Shown: positions 46,337-55,274, counted from the stretch's first letter. The stretch is 64,000 nt of DNA from an uncultured Acidimicrobiales bacterium (GCA_951812975.1 CATOTC010000001.1:900001-964000), one strand, 5' to 3'. The notes: a model not told the origin generated them from the letters alone. Numbers and translations are program-made.

Positions 46337-47524
46337 CTACGGGTCGATTCGTAGGTCGCTGGTGTCACCACCAAGCTCAGCAAGCACCTCGATCGCCTCT
46401 CGAAGAGTCGACACCCCGAAGACTCGCATATCGCCGGCCTTGGCCTCCGCTTCCTCAACAAGGGCCTCCGGGACAATGAACGCTACGGCGCCGGCCGAAC
46501 GCGCTGCCACCGCCTTCTGGCCGACGCCGCCGACGTTTCCGACAACGCCACCGACGAAGATCTGTCCCGTCACGGCTATCGGTTGGTTTCCGGTGAGCTC
46601 GCCATCGGTCAACCAGTCGATGATGGCGAGAGAGAACGCAAGTCCAGCTGAGGGTCCACCGGTTGAACCGGTATCAATCTCAACATCAATCCCCTGCGAC
46701 AAATCCTCAATTCGTGGAACGATCTCCCCGATTCCGATGTAGGCGCCCTCGAACCCCTGGGGGTGCTCACCCCAGACAATCGAGACGTCTCGAACTTCGA
46801 GCGTGTCGCCGTTCTCCACGGTCACAACGCCAGACTCTCCCGGGGTCTTTCGAATCAACTGGTCGCGCAGCGACTGAAGCGAGCCGATCTCAACGCCGTC
46901 AACGGCAATGATCACATCGTCGACCGTCAGCAGGCCGTCAACGGGGCCACCACTGACAACGACGTTGAAACCCACTCCCGTCTCCTCGACAGACACGCCG
47001 AGATACTCCAACGCAGCGGTGACCGCATGGTCTTTGGAACGGTTCATCATTTCGAGGTTGCGGGTGCGATTCTCCTGCGGAGTCAGGTCACCCAGAATGT
47101 GTTCACGCGGCTGCAACTCAAGATCACCGTTGACCTCTGCTTCAATCCACTCGAACACCGAGACGTCGAGGTCCACCGCAACGGTTGTGAAGAGGAACTC
47201 ACCTTCCGGCGGGTAACTGGGGCGCCCGCTGATCTCCACCCGGTCGCCGACCGACCGCGCCGACCCCGGCCTCGTGACCGCCGCTCCCCGGTCGATCAGC
47301 GCCTGACCTGGAATGACCCGGCCCAGCGTCTCGGCTGGAACCACCAGACTCGCTCCACCGAGCACGACCACGACCAACAGTCCACACAGGCCCCCCTTCC
47401 ACCAGGAGCGCCCCCGGGGACGCCGTTTCACCGGTGGAGGTGGGGGCAGCTCGAAGTCCTCGTCCGCCACCGAGCCGTCCAAGTCGTACGGTAACGTTGG
47501 AACGGACGTGTTCACTTCAGTCAT
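46337..47524 (-). CDS. Membrane-anchored PDZ domain and Lon-type (S16) protease
   Basis: A 395-residue protein: a Pro-rich cytoplasmic start, one membrane helix (about 45-66), a region with SYPPEGEFLFTTVAVDLDVS, a PDZ domain (about 185-250, GPVDGLLTVDDVIIAVDGVE), and a Lon-type catalytic domain with Ser292 (GPSAG) and Lys337 (GVGQKAVAA). This is the YlbL-type architecture, an envelope-facing serine/lysine protease probably involved in quality control or regulation of cell division proteins. Both catalytic residues are present. It lies divergently from the small membrane protein at 47617. Confidence 0.85.
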   Translation of the reverse strand: MTEVNTSVPTLPYDLDGSVADEDFELPPPPPVKRRPRGRSWWKGGLCGLLVVVVLGGASLVVPAETLGRVIPGQALIDRGAAVTRPGSARSVGDRVEISGRPSYPPEGEFLFTTVAVDLDVSVFEWIEAEVNGDLELQPREHILGDLTPQENRTRNLEMMNRSKDHAVTAALEYLGVSVEETGVGFNVVVSGGPVDGLLTVDDVIIAVDGVEIGSLQSLRDQLIRKTPGESGVVTVENGDTLEVRDVSIVWGEHPQGFEGAYIGIGEIVPRIEDLSQGIDVEIDTGSTGGPSAGLAFSLAIIDWLTDGELTGNQPIAVTGQIFVGGVVGNVGGVGQKAVAARSAGAVAFIVPEALVEEAEAKAGDMRVFGVSTLREAIEVLAELGGDTSDLRIDP

Positions 47525-47616
47525 CTTGTGTGTGTTCGTCCTAGCGACGGGGAATCTTGTTGGTCGCGCTGCGCGGCCGAGATGGACACTTCAGCCTGCC
47601 AGAGCCAGGGCCAACT

Positions 47617-47874
47617 ATGACAGCGCCTGAAAAGTCCAAGCAATCCAAGCAAGCATCTGAAGTGCTCGTGCGCGCGCTGCGAGCCGTCGGAATCCTGCGT
47701 CAACCGGTCCAACGTCCAGTCGTCGGGCCCAAGGCGTACGTTCGACTCTGGCAACGTCTGCGTTCTCTCATAGTCCTGGCCGCGATCGTTGTCGGTGTGG
47801 GCATCGTGTTGGCAGTGGTGGTCGGTGTCATTGTTCTGGGCCTCGCCTTCTTCTTGGAGAACGCGATCTCTTGA
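47617..47874 (+). CDS. Small membrane protein
   Basis: An 85-residue protein with a basic N-terminal half and one or two hydrophobic segments (about 47-78: SLIVLAAIVVGVGIVLAVVV followed by GVIVLGLAFFLE). No family is recognised. Its stop is within a few bases of the HEAT-repeat gene start, so the two genes are probably co-transcribed. Start ATG 47617 is a choice; an upstream ATG at 47557 is also in frame. Confidence 0.5.
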   Translation: MTAPEKSKQSKQASEVLVRALRAVGILRQPVQRPVVGPKAYVRLWQRLRSLIVLAAIVVGVGIVLAVVVGVIVLGLAFFLENAIS

Positions 47875-47879
47875 GGACC

Positions 47880-48521
47880 ATGGCCGCATCCGACGCCGCG
47901 CAACGACGACGAGCGGCCGCGCTGGCCGGTCACCACGGCGACCCGGACGCTGCCGAAGCAGCACAAACGGACCCCGACCCCAGAGTGCGGATCGCCGCGC
48001 TCCGTTCTCTGGCGAGGCTGCGGGTGATCACAGAGCACGAGCTCACTCAAGCCCTTGACGATCCCGATCCGGCGGTTCGGATAGCCGCGCTCGAAATCGC
48101 TGCCAACCACTCGTTTCCCAAGCTTGAGCGGCTACTCGACGACCAGGACTCAATGGTCGTCGAATCCGCCGCCTGGGCTCTGGGAGAACGTGAGACCACC
48201 AGCGACGCGATCATCGATCGCCTGTCGCAGGTCGCCCGCGATCACCAAGATCCCCTCGCCCGCGAGAGTGCCGTCGCGGCGCTCGGAGCGATCGGCGACG
48301 AGCGAGGCCTTCAGGCGATCCTTGACGCCACCCACGACAAGGTCGCAGTGCGGCGCAGGGCCGTCATCGCGCTGGCCGCTTTCGAAGGTGTCGAGGTCTC
48401 CGACGCCTACGAGCGGGCGCGCCGAGACCGCGACCGTCAAGTCCGCGACGCCGTCGACGAACTGCTCGGACCCGTCGTCCCCGAGACCGAGCGGATTGAT
48501 CCCCAACACGACCGGGACTGA
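47880..48521 (+). CDS. HEAT-repeat protein
   Basis: A 213-residue all-helical protein with five to six HEAT/PBS-lyase-type repeats (VRIAALRSLARL, VRIAALEIAANH, VVESAAWALGE, ARESAVAALGAIGD, VRRRAVIALAAFEG). Such repeats mediate protein-protein contacts. I chose ATG 47880 over TTG 47871, which would overlap the previous stop as TTGA; either is possible. The role is unknown. The C-terminal third is charged. Confidence 0.7.
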   Translation: MAASDAAQRRRAAALAGHHGDPDAAEAAQTDPDPRVRIAALRSLARLRVITEHELTQALDDPDPAVRIAALEIAANHSFPKLERLLDDQDSMVVESAAWALGERETTSDAIIDRLSQVARDHQDPLARESAVAALGAIGDERGLQAILDATHDKVAVRRRAVIALAAFEGVEVSDAYERARRDRDRQVRDAVDELLGPVVPETERIDPQHDRD

Positions 48522-48525
48522 ACGA

Positions 48526-48541
48526 GGCCGCCCGAGCGGCC
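48526..48541. terminator. Hairpin between convergent genes
   Basis: GGCCGC (48526-48531) and GCGGCC (48536-48541) form a perfect 6-bp stem with a 4-nt loop right after the HEAT gene stop, between it and the convergent MreB-type gene. No T-run follows, so it may be a factor-assisted stop. Confidence 0.4.
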
Positions 48542-48559
48542 CGCGGCCTAGCGGCCCCC

Positions 48560-48580
48560 GTGAGCGAAGCGAACAAGAGC
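48560..48580 (+). repeat. Dispersed 21-bp intergenic repeat, copy 1
   Basis: GTGAGCGAAGCGAACAAGAG plus C. The reverse complement of the second copy (52724-52744) matches with one difference, and a shorter third copy lies at 52698-52715. All are between genes. Confidence 0.55.
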
Positions 48581-48627
48581 CGAAGAGCAGACTAGAGCCG
48601 ACTAGGGCAGCCGACGAGCTGCCGTGA

Positions 48628-49647
48628 TCAGCGGTCCCGCGAGTCGCTGCCGGCTTTCATGAACATCACCTGAACCGACTCGTAGTGCTCAATCACCTGA
48701 CCCGCTCCGTAGGCGACGGCTTCGAGTGGCGATTCCACCAACTGGACCCGTACCTTCGTCTCACGCGACAGCCTCTGTTCCATGCCCCTCAACATTCCAC
48801 CTCCACCGACTAGATGAATGCCCTGCACAATGAGATCTTGAGCCAGTTCAGGAGGCGCCTGGGCCAAGCACGACAAGACCGAGTCAACCATCGCCGCGAC
48901 CGGCTCCTCGATTGCCCTGCGGATCTCCAGCGGTGTCAAAACGATGGTCTTGGGCAACCCGCTCATCATCTCGCGGCCGCGCACCTCGGCGTTGACCTCG
49001 TTGGCGGTCGGAGCGGCAGAGCCCAGTACGATCTTGATGTCCTCGGCGGTCCGCTCTCCGATCGCTATTCCGTACTGACGACGAACGTAGGCCTGCACTG
49101 CGCTGTCGATGTCGAAGGAACCGACCCGAACCGCTTCGAGCGCTACTACTCCGCCGAGCGAGAGCAGGGCGGACTCGGTGGTTCCGCCACCGATGTCAAC
49201 GACCATGTTTCCAATCGGCTCGTTGATCGGGAGGTCGGCACCGATCGCAGCCGCGACCGGTTGTTCGATGAGTTGCGCATCCGCGGCGCCCGCTCCTCTG
49301 GCAGCATCGGTCACCGCTCGCCGTTCCACAGTGGTGATTGCAGAAGGTACGCAGATCACCACGCGGGGGCGATTGAGCCGACTGACCCCCACCCTCTGCA
49401 ACAGCAGGCGGATCATTCGCTGCGTCACGTCGAAATCGGTGATCGCGCCCTGACGAAGAGGACGCACTGCGACGATATGGCTCGGTGTTCTCCCGATCAT
49501 CTGCCAGGCTTGGCGGCCGGTGGCGAGCACCTTCTTGGAGCGGCTGTTGACCGCGATGACGGAGGGCTCGTTCAACACGATGCCTTCACCCCGGGCATAC
49601 ACCAGTGTGTTGGCGGTGCCCAAGTCGATCGCAAGGTCACGTGCCAG
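48628..49647 (-). CDS. mreB: MreB/Mbl-type actin-like cell-shape protein
   Basis: From a CTG start at 49647 the product has 339 residues. The five actin-family boxes are visible: DLAIDLGTANT (phosphate 1), VVDIGGGTTESALLSLG (phosphate 2), LVGGGGMLRGMEQ (adenosine), ICVPSAITTVERRAV, and an EDIK connect region. Rod-shape filaments form at the membrane and guide wall synthesis. The ordinary frame start (TTG 49623) would remove the conserved DLAID strand. A ribosome site GGAG lies about 7 nt before the CTG at 49647. The start overlaps the upstream gene by 11 nt. Rare CTG use is my inference; the family call is firm. Confidence 0.85.
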   Translation of the reverse strand: MARDLAIDLGTANTLVYARGEGIVLNEPSVIAVNSRSKKVLATGRQAWQMIGRTPSHIVAVRPLRQGAITDFDVTQRMIRLLLQRVGVSRLNRPRVVICVPSAITTVERRAVTDAARGAGAADAQLIEQPVAAAIGADLPINEPIGNMVVDIGGGTTESALLSLGGVVALEAVRVGSFDIDSAVQAYVRRQYGIAIGERTAEDIKIVLGSAAPTANEVNAEVRGREMMSGLPKTIVLTPLEIRRAIEEPVAAMVDSVLSCLAQAPPELAQDLIVQGIHLVGGGGMLRGMEQRLSRETKVRVQLVESPLEAVAYGAGQVIEHYESVQVMFMKAGSDSRDR

Positions 49648-49858
49648 AGCTCAACTCCTCGCCAGAGTCGGGATCGAAAGGAACAATCCCGGTCGGTTGC
49701 TCAACGGATGCCGGTCTCCTTCGCGGTGCGAGCGCCTGCAAGTGCTCATTGAAGGTAGGCGGTTTCGTCGTCCGGGCGCGATGCCACAACCACAGAATCA
49801 GCGAGCCGAGGATCGCGACCGCAACGGCCACAACAAGGAATCCGACGGCGCTGCTCAT
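49637..49858 (-). CDS. Small membrane protein between moaE and mreB
   Basis: A 73-residue protein with one N-terminal membrane helix (GFLVVAVAVAILGSLILWLW) and a short basic, Pro-rich tail. It overlaps the moaE stop by 4 nt (ATGA) and the mreB start by 11 nt, so the three genes are read in one unit. No family known. Length and overlaps argue for a real gene. Confidence 0.55.
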   Translation of the reverse strand: MSSAVGFLVVAVAVAILGSLILWLWHRARTTKPPTFNEHLQALAPRRRPASVEQPTGIVPFDPDSGEELSSGT

Positions 49859-50322
49859 GAGTCGAGCTTTGCCAGATGTTGCGCTTCGAGCGCCCAGGAC
49901 TCACCATCAGCCCAAGTCTCGCGCTTCCAGATGGGCACGGTCGCCTTGAGCGCATCGATTCCGTAGCGGGCTGCGGCGAAGGCCTCCGGTCGGTGGGGAG
50001 CCGAAGCCACCACCACCACCGACGACTCACCCAACTCGACCACACCCACCCGATGCAGAAGCACGATCCTCCCGAGTGCGGGCCACCGCCGACGCATCTG
50101 CTCAGCGATCTCTTCCAGTCTGGGTACTACGTAGCGATCATAAGCCTCGTATTCGAGCCGCTCAACGCCGTCCCTTCCTTCGGCATGGTCTCTGGCCGTT
50201 CCGCTGAACAGGACGACCGCACCGCAGCTGGGCAGCACAGCCCAATCGGCGGCGCGACCTACCGGAAGTTCCTCATCGGTCAGTCCCAGCCAGGTGTCGG
50301 AGTCGGTCGGCGCGGCGAGCAT
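49855..50322 (-). CDS. moaE: Molybdopterin synthase catalytic subunit MoaE
   Basis: A 155-residue protein with the MoaE pattern: VLFSGTARDHAEGRDGVERL, LEYEAYDRYVVPRLEEIAEQ, RIVLLHRVGVVELGESSVVV and DALKATVPIWKRE, where the active-site Lys lies in PIWK. With MoaD it inserts sulfur into precursor Z to form molybdopterin. MoaD is not next to it. Normal length. It is followed by the small membrane protein and mreB, an unusual context for a cofactor gene. Confidence 0.85.
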   Translation of the reverse strand: MLAAPTDSDTWLGLTDEELPVGRAADWAVLPSCGAVVLFSGTARDHAEGRDGVERLEYEAYDRYVVPRLEEIAEQMRRRWPALGRIVLLHRVGVVELGESSVVVVASAPHRPEAFAAARYGIDALKATVPIWKRETWADGESWALEAQHLAKLDS

Positions 50323-50354
50323 CCCCTAATCGTACGGCTCGAACGATCAGTCCG

Positions 50355-51416
50355 TCACGCGCCGGCGCGCCGTGCCCTGCCCACCCGACGCAACAGCCAC
50401 ACAAGAATCCCGACTCCGGCCACCACCCCCAGAGCCGCTATCGCCAACGCCAACTCCTGGCGCCGGCGCGCCGGCAGCCGGTCGAGCGGGCTCGGGTTGT
50501 GTGAGACCACCCACGCTTCCTCATTGGAATAGCCGGGTTCCCAACCGAGTGCCCGGAGGCGGTCACTGGCGATCACCCAAGAATGCGACGTGTAGGGGAC
50601 CACACCCGGTGGAATGGGTGCGACTCCCGCCCGCAGACGGACCGCGGCAAGGGCGCGGGCCAGCCACAACGGCACCCGCAGCCTCGGTTTGGGTCCTTCA
50701 AGCTCTCGCAGCGCATCAGGCGGGATCCAGCCGTCGGGCGCCACGTTCAACGGGCCGTCAGCACGGCTCACCGCCGCAGTCACCACGGCACTGGCGAGAT
50801 CATCAATGTGGAGGTATTGCACCGGCGGGTCGCCATCGGCGGCAACCCCGAGCCGAGCGGTGTGAAGCACGCGGGCGAGTTGTCCCAGATCGTCTTCGGT
50901 GACGACCGCCGTGGGACGCAGGACCGAAACCGTTGCATCCCGATTGGCCTTCTTCCATTCAGTCGCCAACTTCTCGATGTCCGCCCGTACGACAGCCCAA
51001 GAAAAATCCGGATTGGGCCGTACGGGAGCGTCCTCGCTGAGCGGAAGGGGATTTGCGGTGCGTGCGCCGTACACCAGCGCCGTCGACAACAGCACGAGGT
51101 GGCCGACCCCGCATTCCGCCGCGGCGTCCAGTACCCGTCCGGCTATCCGCAGGTCCGCCTCATCGGCGACAGGATCCGTTTCGCCTGGGGTACCGCGAGA
51201 ACTCAGGTGGACGACTGTGTCGGCCCCGCTGAACAGGGACTTGAGGTCTGCAGACTCCAGGTCGAGTCGCCTGGTCTCCGCCTGCGGCGGCAACCAGGAA
51301 ATCGCCGTCCGGTCGACTGCCACCAGATCAACACGCGGCTGCGCCACCGTCAGCGCAGTGACGACCCGCGCTCCGATATCTGCCGCGGCCCCCGTTACAA
51401 CGACTCTGTTCATCAT
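50355..51416 (-). CDS. NAD-dependent epimerase/dehydratase (extended SDR) with C-terminal membrane helix
   Basis: A 353-residue protein. It starts NRVVVTGAAADIGARVV (TGxxxxxG Rossmann loop), has VVHLSSRGTPGETDP and LLSTALVYGART, and later SWAVVRADIEKLA (Lys in the catalytic position shifted). An active-site YxxxK is not clear. The last 40 residues contain a helix (LALAIAALGVVAGVGILVWL) and an Arg-rich tail. It is probably membrane bound. ATG 51416 is the start; ATG 51413 (MNRV) is also possible. Divergent from the DUF2342 gene. Substrate unknown. Confidence 0.75.
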   Translation of the reverse strand: MMNRVVVTGAAADIGARVVTALTVAQPRVDLVAVDRTAISWLPPQAETRRLDLESADLKSLFSGADTVVHLSSRGTPGETDPVADEADLRIAGRVLDAAAECGVGHLVLLSTALVYGARTANPLPLSEDAPVRPNPDFSWAVVRADIEKLATEWKKANRDATVSVLRPTAVVTEDDLGQLARVLHTARLGVAADGDPPVQYLHIDDLASAVVTAAVSRADGPLNVAPDGWIPPDALRELEGPKPRLRVPLWLARALAAVRLRAGVAPIPPGVVPYTSHSWVIASDRLRALGWEPGYSNEEAWVVSHNPSPLDRLPARRRQELALAIAALGVVAGVGILVWLLRRVGRARRAGA

Positions 51417-51471
51417 CAGCGGCAACACCAAGAAAGGAGGATCGACACCTTCACTCATCTACGATGCCCGC

Positions 51472-52656
51472 ATGAGCGACGATCTGCCACCCGACGGCGA
51501 ATCGCTCGGCGCGTTTCTCGGCGAAATCATGAAGATGCTGTCGGGCTCGGGCGGCCCCTCGGCCAACTCGGCGCGTGATCTCGCCCGCTCGATCGCCACC
51601 GGAGGCGAGTCCGAACCCAATATCGACCCTAAGGACCGGATCAAGGTTGAAGAACTGGTCCGAGTCGCGGAGCTGCAGGTCCAGTCAGCCACCCAACTAG
51701 TGGTCGCTCGCAGCGGAACCCTGCGGGTCGAGGTTGTCAATCGTTCGCAATGGGTCGACAGCACCATCGAGCACTATCGACCGTTGCTCAGAACCATCGC
51801 CGCGTCGATATCGACGAGCCTGCCGACACCCGACGAACTCTCAGAGAACGACCCGATGAGCCAGATGATGGCGGGCCTGCAACAGATGCTCGAGTCGATG
51901 CTGCTCACGATGACCACCGGGTCGATGGTCGGTGAGCTCGCACGGGTCGCTTTCGGAGGCTTTCACCTGCCGCTGCCGCGTCCCGCGGATGCCCAGCTGC
52001 TGGTACTGCTTCCCAACATTGATCAGTTCGGGCAGGAGTGGTCACTCGACGCCGACGATCTGCGGCTCTGGGTCTGCCTCCACGAAGCCGCGCATCGTGC
52101 GGTGCTCGGGGTCCCGCACGTGAGCGAGCGTCTGAGCGACCTGCTGCAACGTCACGCCGACGCCTTCGAGCGTGATCCTGAGGCGCTGAACGAACACCTG
52201 AGCGGTTTCAACCTGAGCGCAGGTCCAGAAGCCCTCGCAGAACTGAACAAGACCCTCAGCGACCCGGAAATGATCTTCGGTGCGGTCCGTTCCCCCGCAC
52301 AAGCAGCTCTGGAGCCTGAGATAACCGCGTTGGTGGCCGCCATCACCGGATACGTCGACCATGTGATGGATCAGACGGGTGGAAGCATAATCGGGTCCTA
52401 TGACAGGGTCACCGAAGCACTCCGTCGGCGTCGGACTCAAGCCGATGCTTCCGACCGGCTCGTCGAGCGTCTACTGGGCCTCGAACTCGACCAGAACCAG
52501 TTCGATCGCGGCACCGCGTTCGTTGAGGGTGTGATCGCGCGGGCCGGGACTGAGGGGCTCGACCGTCTCTTCGACGACCCCGCCCATCTGCCGACACCGT
52601 CTGAAGTCGACGCGCCGGGACTGTGGCTGGCTCGAATCGACCTTCCGTTGAGCTGA
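51472..52656 (+). CDS. DUF2342-family zinc metalloprotease-like protein (F420-associated)
   Basis: A 394-residue protein with HEAAHRAVLG near residue 202 (HExxH zinc motif in a helix), preceded by LVLLPNIDQFGQEWSLDADD, and a long helical C-terminal part. This is the actinobacterial family known as DUF2342 or 'coenzyme F420 biosynthesis associated uncharacterized protein', usually in F420-producing species. Its biochemical role is not shown. The start at ATG 51472 fits; an overlapping frame upstream lies antisense to the epimerase gene and is not used. Confidence 0.8.
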   Translation: MSDDLPPDGESLGAFLGEIMKMLSGSGGPSANSARDLARSIATGGESEPNIDPKDRIKVEELVRVAELQVQSATQLVVARSGTLRVEVVNRSQWVDSTIEHYRPLLRTIAASISTSLPTPDELSENDPMSQMMAGLQQMLESMLLTMTTGSMVGELARVAFGGFHLPLPRPADAQLLVLLPNIDQFGQEWSLDADDLRLWVCLHEAAHRAVLGVPHVSERLSDLLQRHADAFERDPEALNEHLSGFNLSAGPEALAELNKTLSDPEMIFGAVRSPAQAALEPEITALVAAITGYVDHVMDQTGGSIIGSYDRVTEALRRRRTQADASDRLVERLLGLELDQNQFDRGTAFVEGVIARAGTEGLDRLFDDPAHLPTPSEVDAPGLWLARIDLPLS

Positions 52657-52697
52657 CTGTCGAACCGACCGCTGTCGACGGTCTGCTGTCAACGCGA

Positions 52698-52744
52698 CTC
52701 TTGTTCGCTGCGCTCCACTTCCCGCTCTTGTTCGCTGCGCTCAC
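52698..52744. repeat. Dispersed intergenic repeat, copies 2 and 3
   Basis: CTCTTGTTCGCTGCGCTC occurs at 52698-52715 and, extended by three bases, at 52724-52744. The longer one is the reverse complement of the copy at 48560-48580 with one difference. Both lie between the DUF2342 stop and the 36-bp repeat array. Confidence 0.6.
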
Positions 52745-52763
52745 GGGGCCGCACGGGCCACGG

Positions 52764-53165
52764 GCGGGCCACTCAGGCCACGGCCACGTTCAGATACGGG
52801 CGGGCCACTCAGGCCACGGCCACGTTCAGATACGGGCGGGCCACTCAGGCCACGGCCACGTTCAGATACGGGCGGGCCACTCAGGCCACGGCCACGTTCA
52901 GATACGGGCGGGCCACTCAGGCCACGGCCACGTTCAGATACGGGCGGGCCACTCAGGCCACGGCCACGTTCAGATACGGGCGGGCCACTCAGGCCACGGC
53001 CACGTTCAGATACGGGCGGGCCACTCAGGCCACGGCCACGTTCAGATACGGGCGGGCCACTCAGGCCACGGCCACGTTCAGTCCCGGGCGGGCCACTCAG
53101 GCCACGGCCACGTTCAGTCCCGGGCGGGCCACTCAGGCCACGGCCACGTTCAGTCCCGGCCGTGT
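52764..53165. repeat. 36-bp tandem repeat array, eleven copies
   Basis: Units starting at ACTCAGGCCACGGCCACG recur at 52771 and then every 36 bp to 53131 (eleven copies). Copies 1-8 end in CAGATAC and the last three in CAGTCCC, as if two sub-types had amplified one after another. As 36 is divisible by three, both strands stay open through the array and encode 12-residue repeats (AGHSGHGHVQIR on plus), but no start or family supports a gene. It fills the gap between convergent genes at 52656 and 53203. Confidence 0.95.
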
Positions 53166-53202
53166 GCAGGATCAATCCGCTCGGCCTCTGGCGTCAACGC
53201 AA

Positions 53203-54780
53203 CTAACGAGGCGGAGTGTCGTCTGGTTCTTCGCGGGGACGCGATGGTGGGGTCGGATCAACTTCCACACCATCGATCGAGGAGATATAGGGCGCGCTCT
53301 CATCCCATCGGATGGGCCGGGAGTGGTCGCTCGTCCCCGCCGGCGGCGCGGGTTGCGACGGCCGCAGATCCTCGTCGAAATCCGGAGCGCCGTCTGCCGG
53401 AACGCCGTGTGACCGTGCGTCTGGTCTGTTGGACGACGGTCTGGCTCTCGAGACCCGCGGCAACCTGAACAGCCGACCGGGATTGCCGAAAACGTAGACG
53501 AGCAGGGCAATCCCGCCGACCGCACCGACCAGGCCCGCCCCAACCGGAATACTCAAGCGGATCACCACCGGCAGCATCGCCCCGGCCGCGAACGCGAGTT
53601 GGAAACGCGCTTCGAACCGTGCAAAGGAACGTCCGTAGTTGGTGACGACTGCGTCTCGCTGGACGAGGGAGTCAAAAGCGAGCTTTCCCGTACCGGCCGC
53701 AGCGGTGACCGTTCCCGCAAAGATCACAGTGCCGAACAGACCTCCGGACAGTGCCGCGAACAAAGCCCCGGACACGAGCACTGTGATCGCGCCGAGCAGT
53801 ATCTGCTCCTCTGTCAAACGGCGGCGAAACGTCGGTGCGAAACGCACACCCCCGAGGGTCCCGACAACAGCGAACAACCCCACAACCGCAAAGTGCCAGA
53901 CCGGCGCGGTCGGATCTCCGGTGATGTCGATGTCACGCACCGTCGCTGTGGCACCACCGAACGCGGCGCCTTCGGTGCTCACGTCAAGGCCGTCCTTGCC
54001 GCCGCGCAGGTCGAACATCATCAGCATCGTCACAAATCCGACGATGCCTCGCACAATCATCATCGACGTCGCAGCCAGGAGTATCTTGCGGTCCCTCAAC
54101 TCGGCACGCTCCGACTGCTCTGCGGGCACCGCGGCGACAACTACCGACGGGATTCGCAGGGCCAACGCAGTCGCCAGCACAAACCCCACCACTCCCACCG
54201 CTGCAGACGCGGCGGGACCACCCACAATGCTGAACAACCCGGCTATACCTGCACCGATCGGGCCCGAGATCGCACTGATCAACGCCAAACGACTGTTGGC
54301 CCCGACCAGATCCTCATCAGAGTCGACCAGACGGGGAACAACAGCACTCTTGGCAACCGAATAACCCTTCTGCAGCACCAGAACACCGAAAATCTCCGGG
54401 AACAGGAACAAGGTGTCGACATGCTGGACTATCAACAGTGCCAGCACCGCCCGACCAACCGTCGTGAAGATGATCATCATCCGGCGACCACCACGAATAC
54501 GGTCGATAGCAGGGCCGATCAGCGGCGTGACCACAGCGAACGGAGCCATCGTCAACAACAGCGCTAGGGCAACCCGCCCCCGCGACTCCTCGGGGCTGAT
54601 CGCAAAGAAGATCGAACCTGCCAGAGCCGCGGCGATGGCACCGTCGGCAGCAGCGCTCATCGCATGCAGACGCGCCAATCGCATGAACGGAGTGACGATC
54701 CCGCCCCCGAAGGCGCGCGCCCCCGAAGAGCGCGACCATGACTCAAAGGGAGCAAACGGTCGCTTGTCGTCAGTGTTCAC
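53203..54780 (-). CDS. MFS-family transporter
   Basis: A 525-residue membrane protein with about twelve hydrophobic segments and the MFS loop motif after helix 2 (GPAIDRIRGGRRMM, a variant of GxLaDrxGrr). The halves are joined by a variable loop (about 230-300) with LRGGKDGLDVSTEGAAFGG. The last 90 residues are disordered and rich in Pro, Arg and Asp. The substrate is unknown. Starts within the last bases of the upstream NUDIX stop (4-nt overlap at 54777-54780), so it is co-transcribed with it. Confidence 0.8.
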   Translation of the reverse strand: MNTDDKRPFAPFESWSRSSGARAFGGGIVTPFMRLARLHAMSAAADGAIAAALAGSIFFAISPEESRGRVALALLLTMAPFAVVTPLIGPAIDRIRGGRRMMIIFTTVGRAVLALLIVQHVDTLFLFPEIFGVLVLQKGYSVAKSAVVPRLVDSDEDLVGANSRLALISAISGPIGAGIAGLFSIVGGPAASAAVGVVGFVLATALALRIPSVVVAAVPAEQSERAELRDRKILLAATSMMIVRGIVGFVTMLMMFDLRGGKDGLDVSTEGAAFGGATATVRDIDITGDPTAPVWHFAVVGLFAVVGTLGGVRFAPTFRRRLTEEQILLGAITVLVSGALFAALSGGLFGTVIFAGTVTAAAGTGKLAFDSLVQRDAVVTNYGRSFARFEARFQLAFAAGAMLPVVIRLSIPVGAGLVGAVGGIALLVYVFGNPGRLFRLPRVSRARPSSNRPDARSHGVPADGAPDFDEDLRPSQPAPPAGTSDHSRPIRWDESAPYISSIDGVEVDPTPPSRPREEPDDTPPR

Positions 54781-55274
54781 GCAAGCATTCTGAGCGAAGG
54801 AACGGGTCCTGTCACGGAATCAAGCAGCAAAACATCATGCTCATACGTCAAGACTTGCCCCGCTGACAACAAGTCGAACCAACCCAGGGCATCAACCTCG
54901 GCATTCGGTTCGAACTGTCCGTCCAGAACCTGCATCGTCCAATACACGACGGCTTTGCGACGACCGCTGCCATCCCGATAACGAACCAGCGGCAATCGCT
55001 TCAGGCGCTTGCACCGAAACCCGGTCTCCTCGAACACTTCCCGCCAGGCGGCCCTGCCCAGAGTCTCACCGGGATCGAGCTTGCCTTTCGGATAGGACCA
55101 GTCACGGTGGGCAGGACGATGTACCAGCAGCACCTCGTTGATGCCGCGGTGTTCGCGAAGCACCAGACCTCCCGCAGCCCAAACCTCAACCTTGGGGTAT
55201 TTTCGCGACAGTCGGTCGTAGAGATCACCCACGGGTCCGGACCCTCGCGAGTTCTTGGAGCGTTTCGTGGACAT
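54777..55274 (-). CDS. NUDIX hydrolase
   Basis: A 165-residue protein with a full Nudix box (GKLDPGETLGRAAWREVFEE plus TGF), preceded by EVWAAGGLVLREHRG and WSYPKGKL. These enzymes cleave nucleoside diphosphates linked to X, for example Ap4A or 8-oxo-dGTP. I chose ATG 55274, 50 nt inside the end of ppk; a longer frame to 55343 would also be possible. The position right after polyphosphate kinase suggests coupling to phosphate metabolism, but substrate is open. Confidence 0.8.
   Translation of the reverse strand: MSTKRSKNSRGSGPVGDLYDRLSRKYPKVEVWAAGGLVLREHRGINEVLLVHRPAHRDWSYPKGKLDPGETLGRAAWREVFEETGFRCKRLKRLPLVRYRDGSGRRKAVVYWTMQVLDGQFEPNAEVDALGWFDLLSAGQVLTYEHDVLLLDSVTGPVPSLRMLA

Noticed and set aside
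52623..53468. Protein gene with 12-residue repeats (plus strand) or its minus counterpart 52741-53175
   Set aside because: Openness follows from the 36-bp period; no family, no ribosome site, and it runs antisense into the MFS gene.
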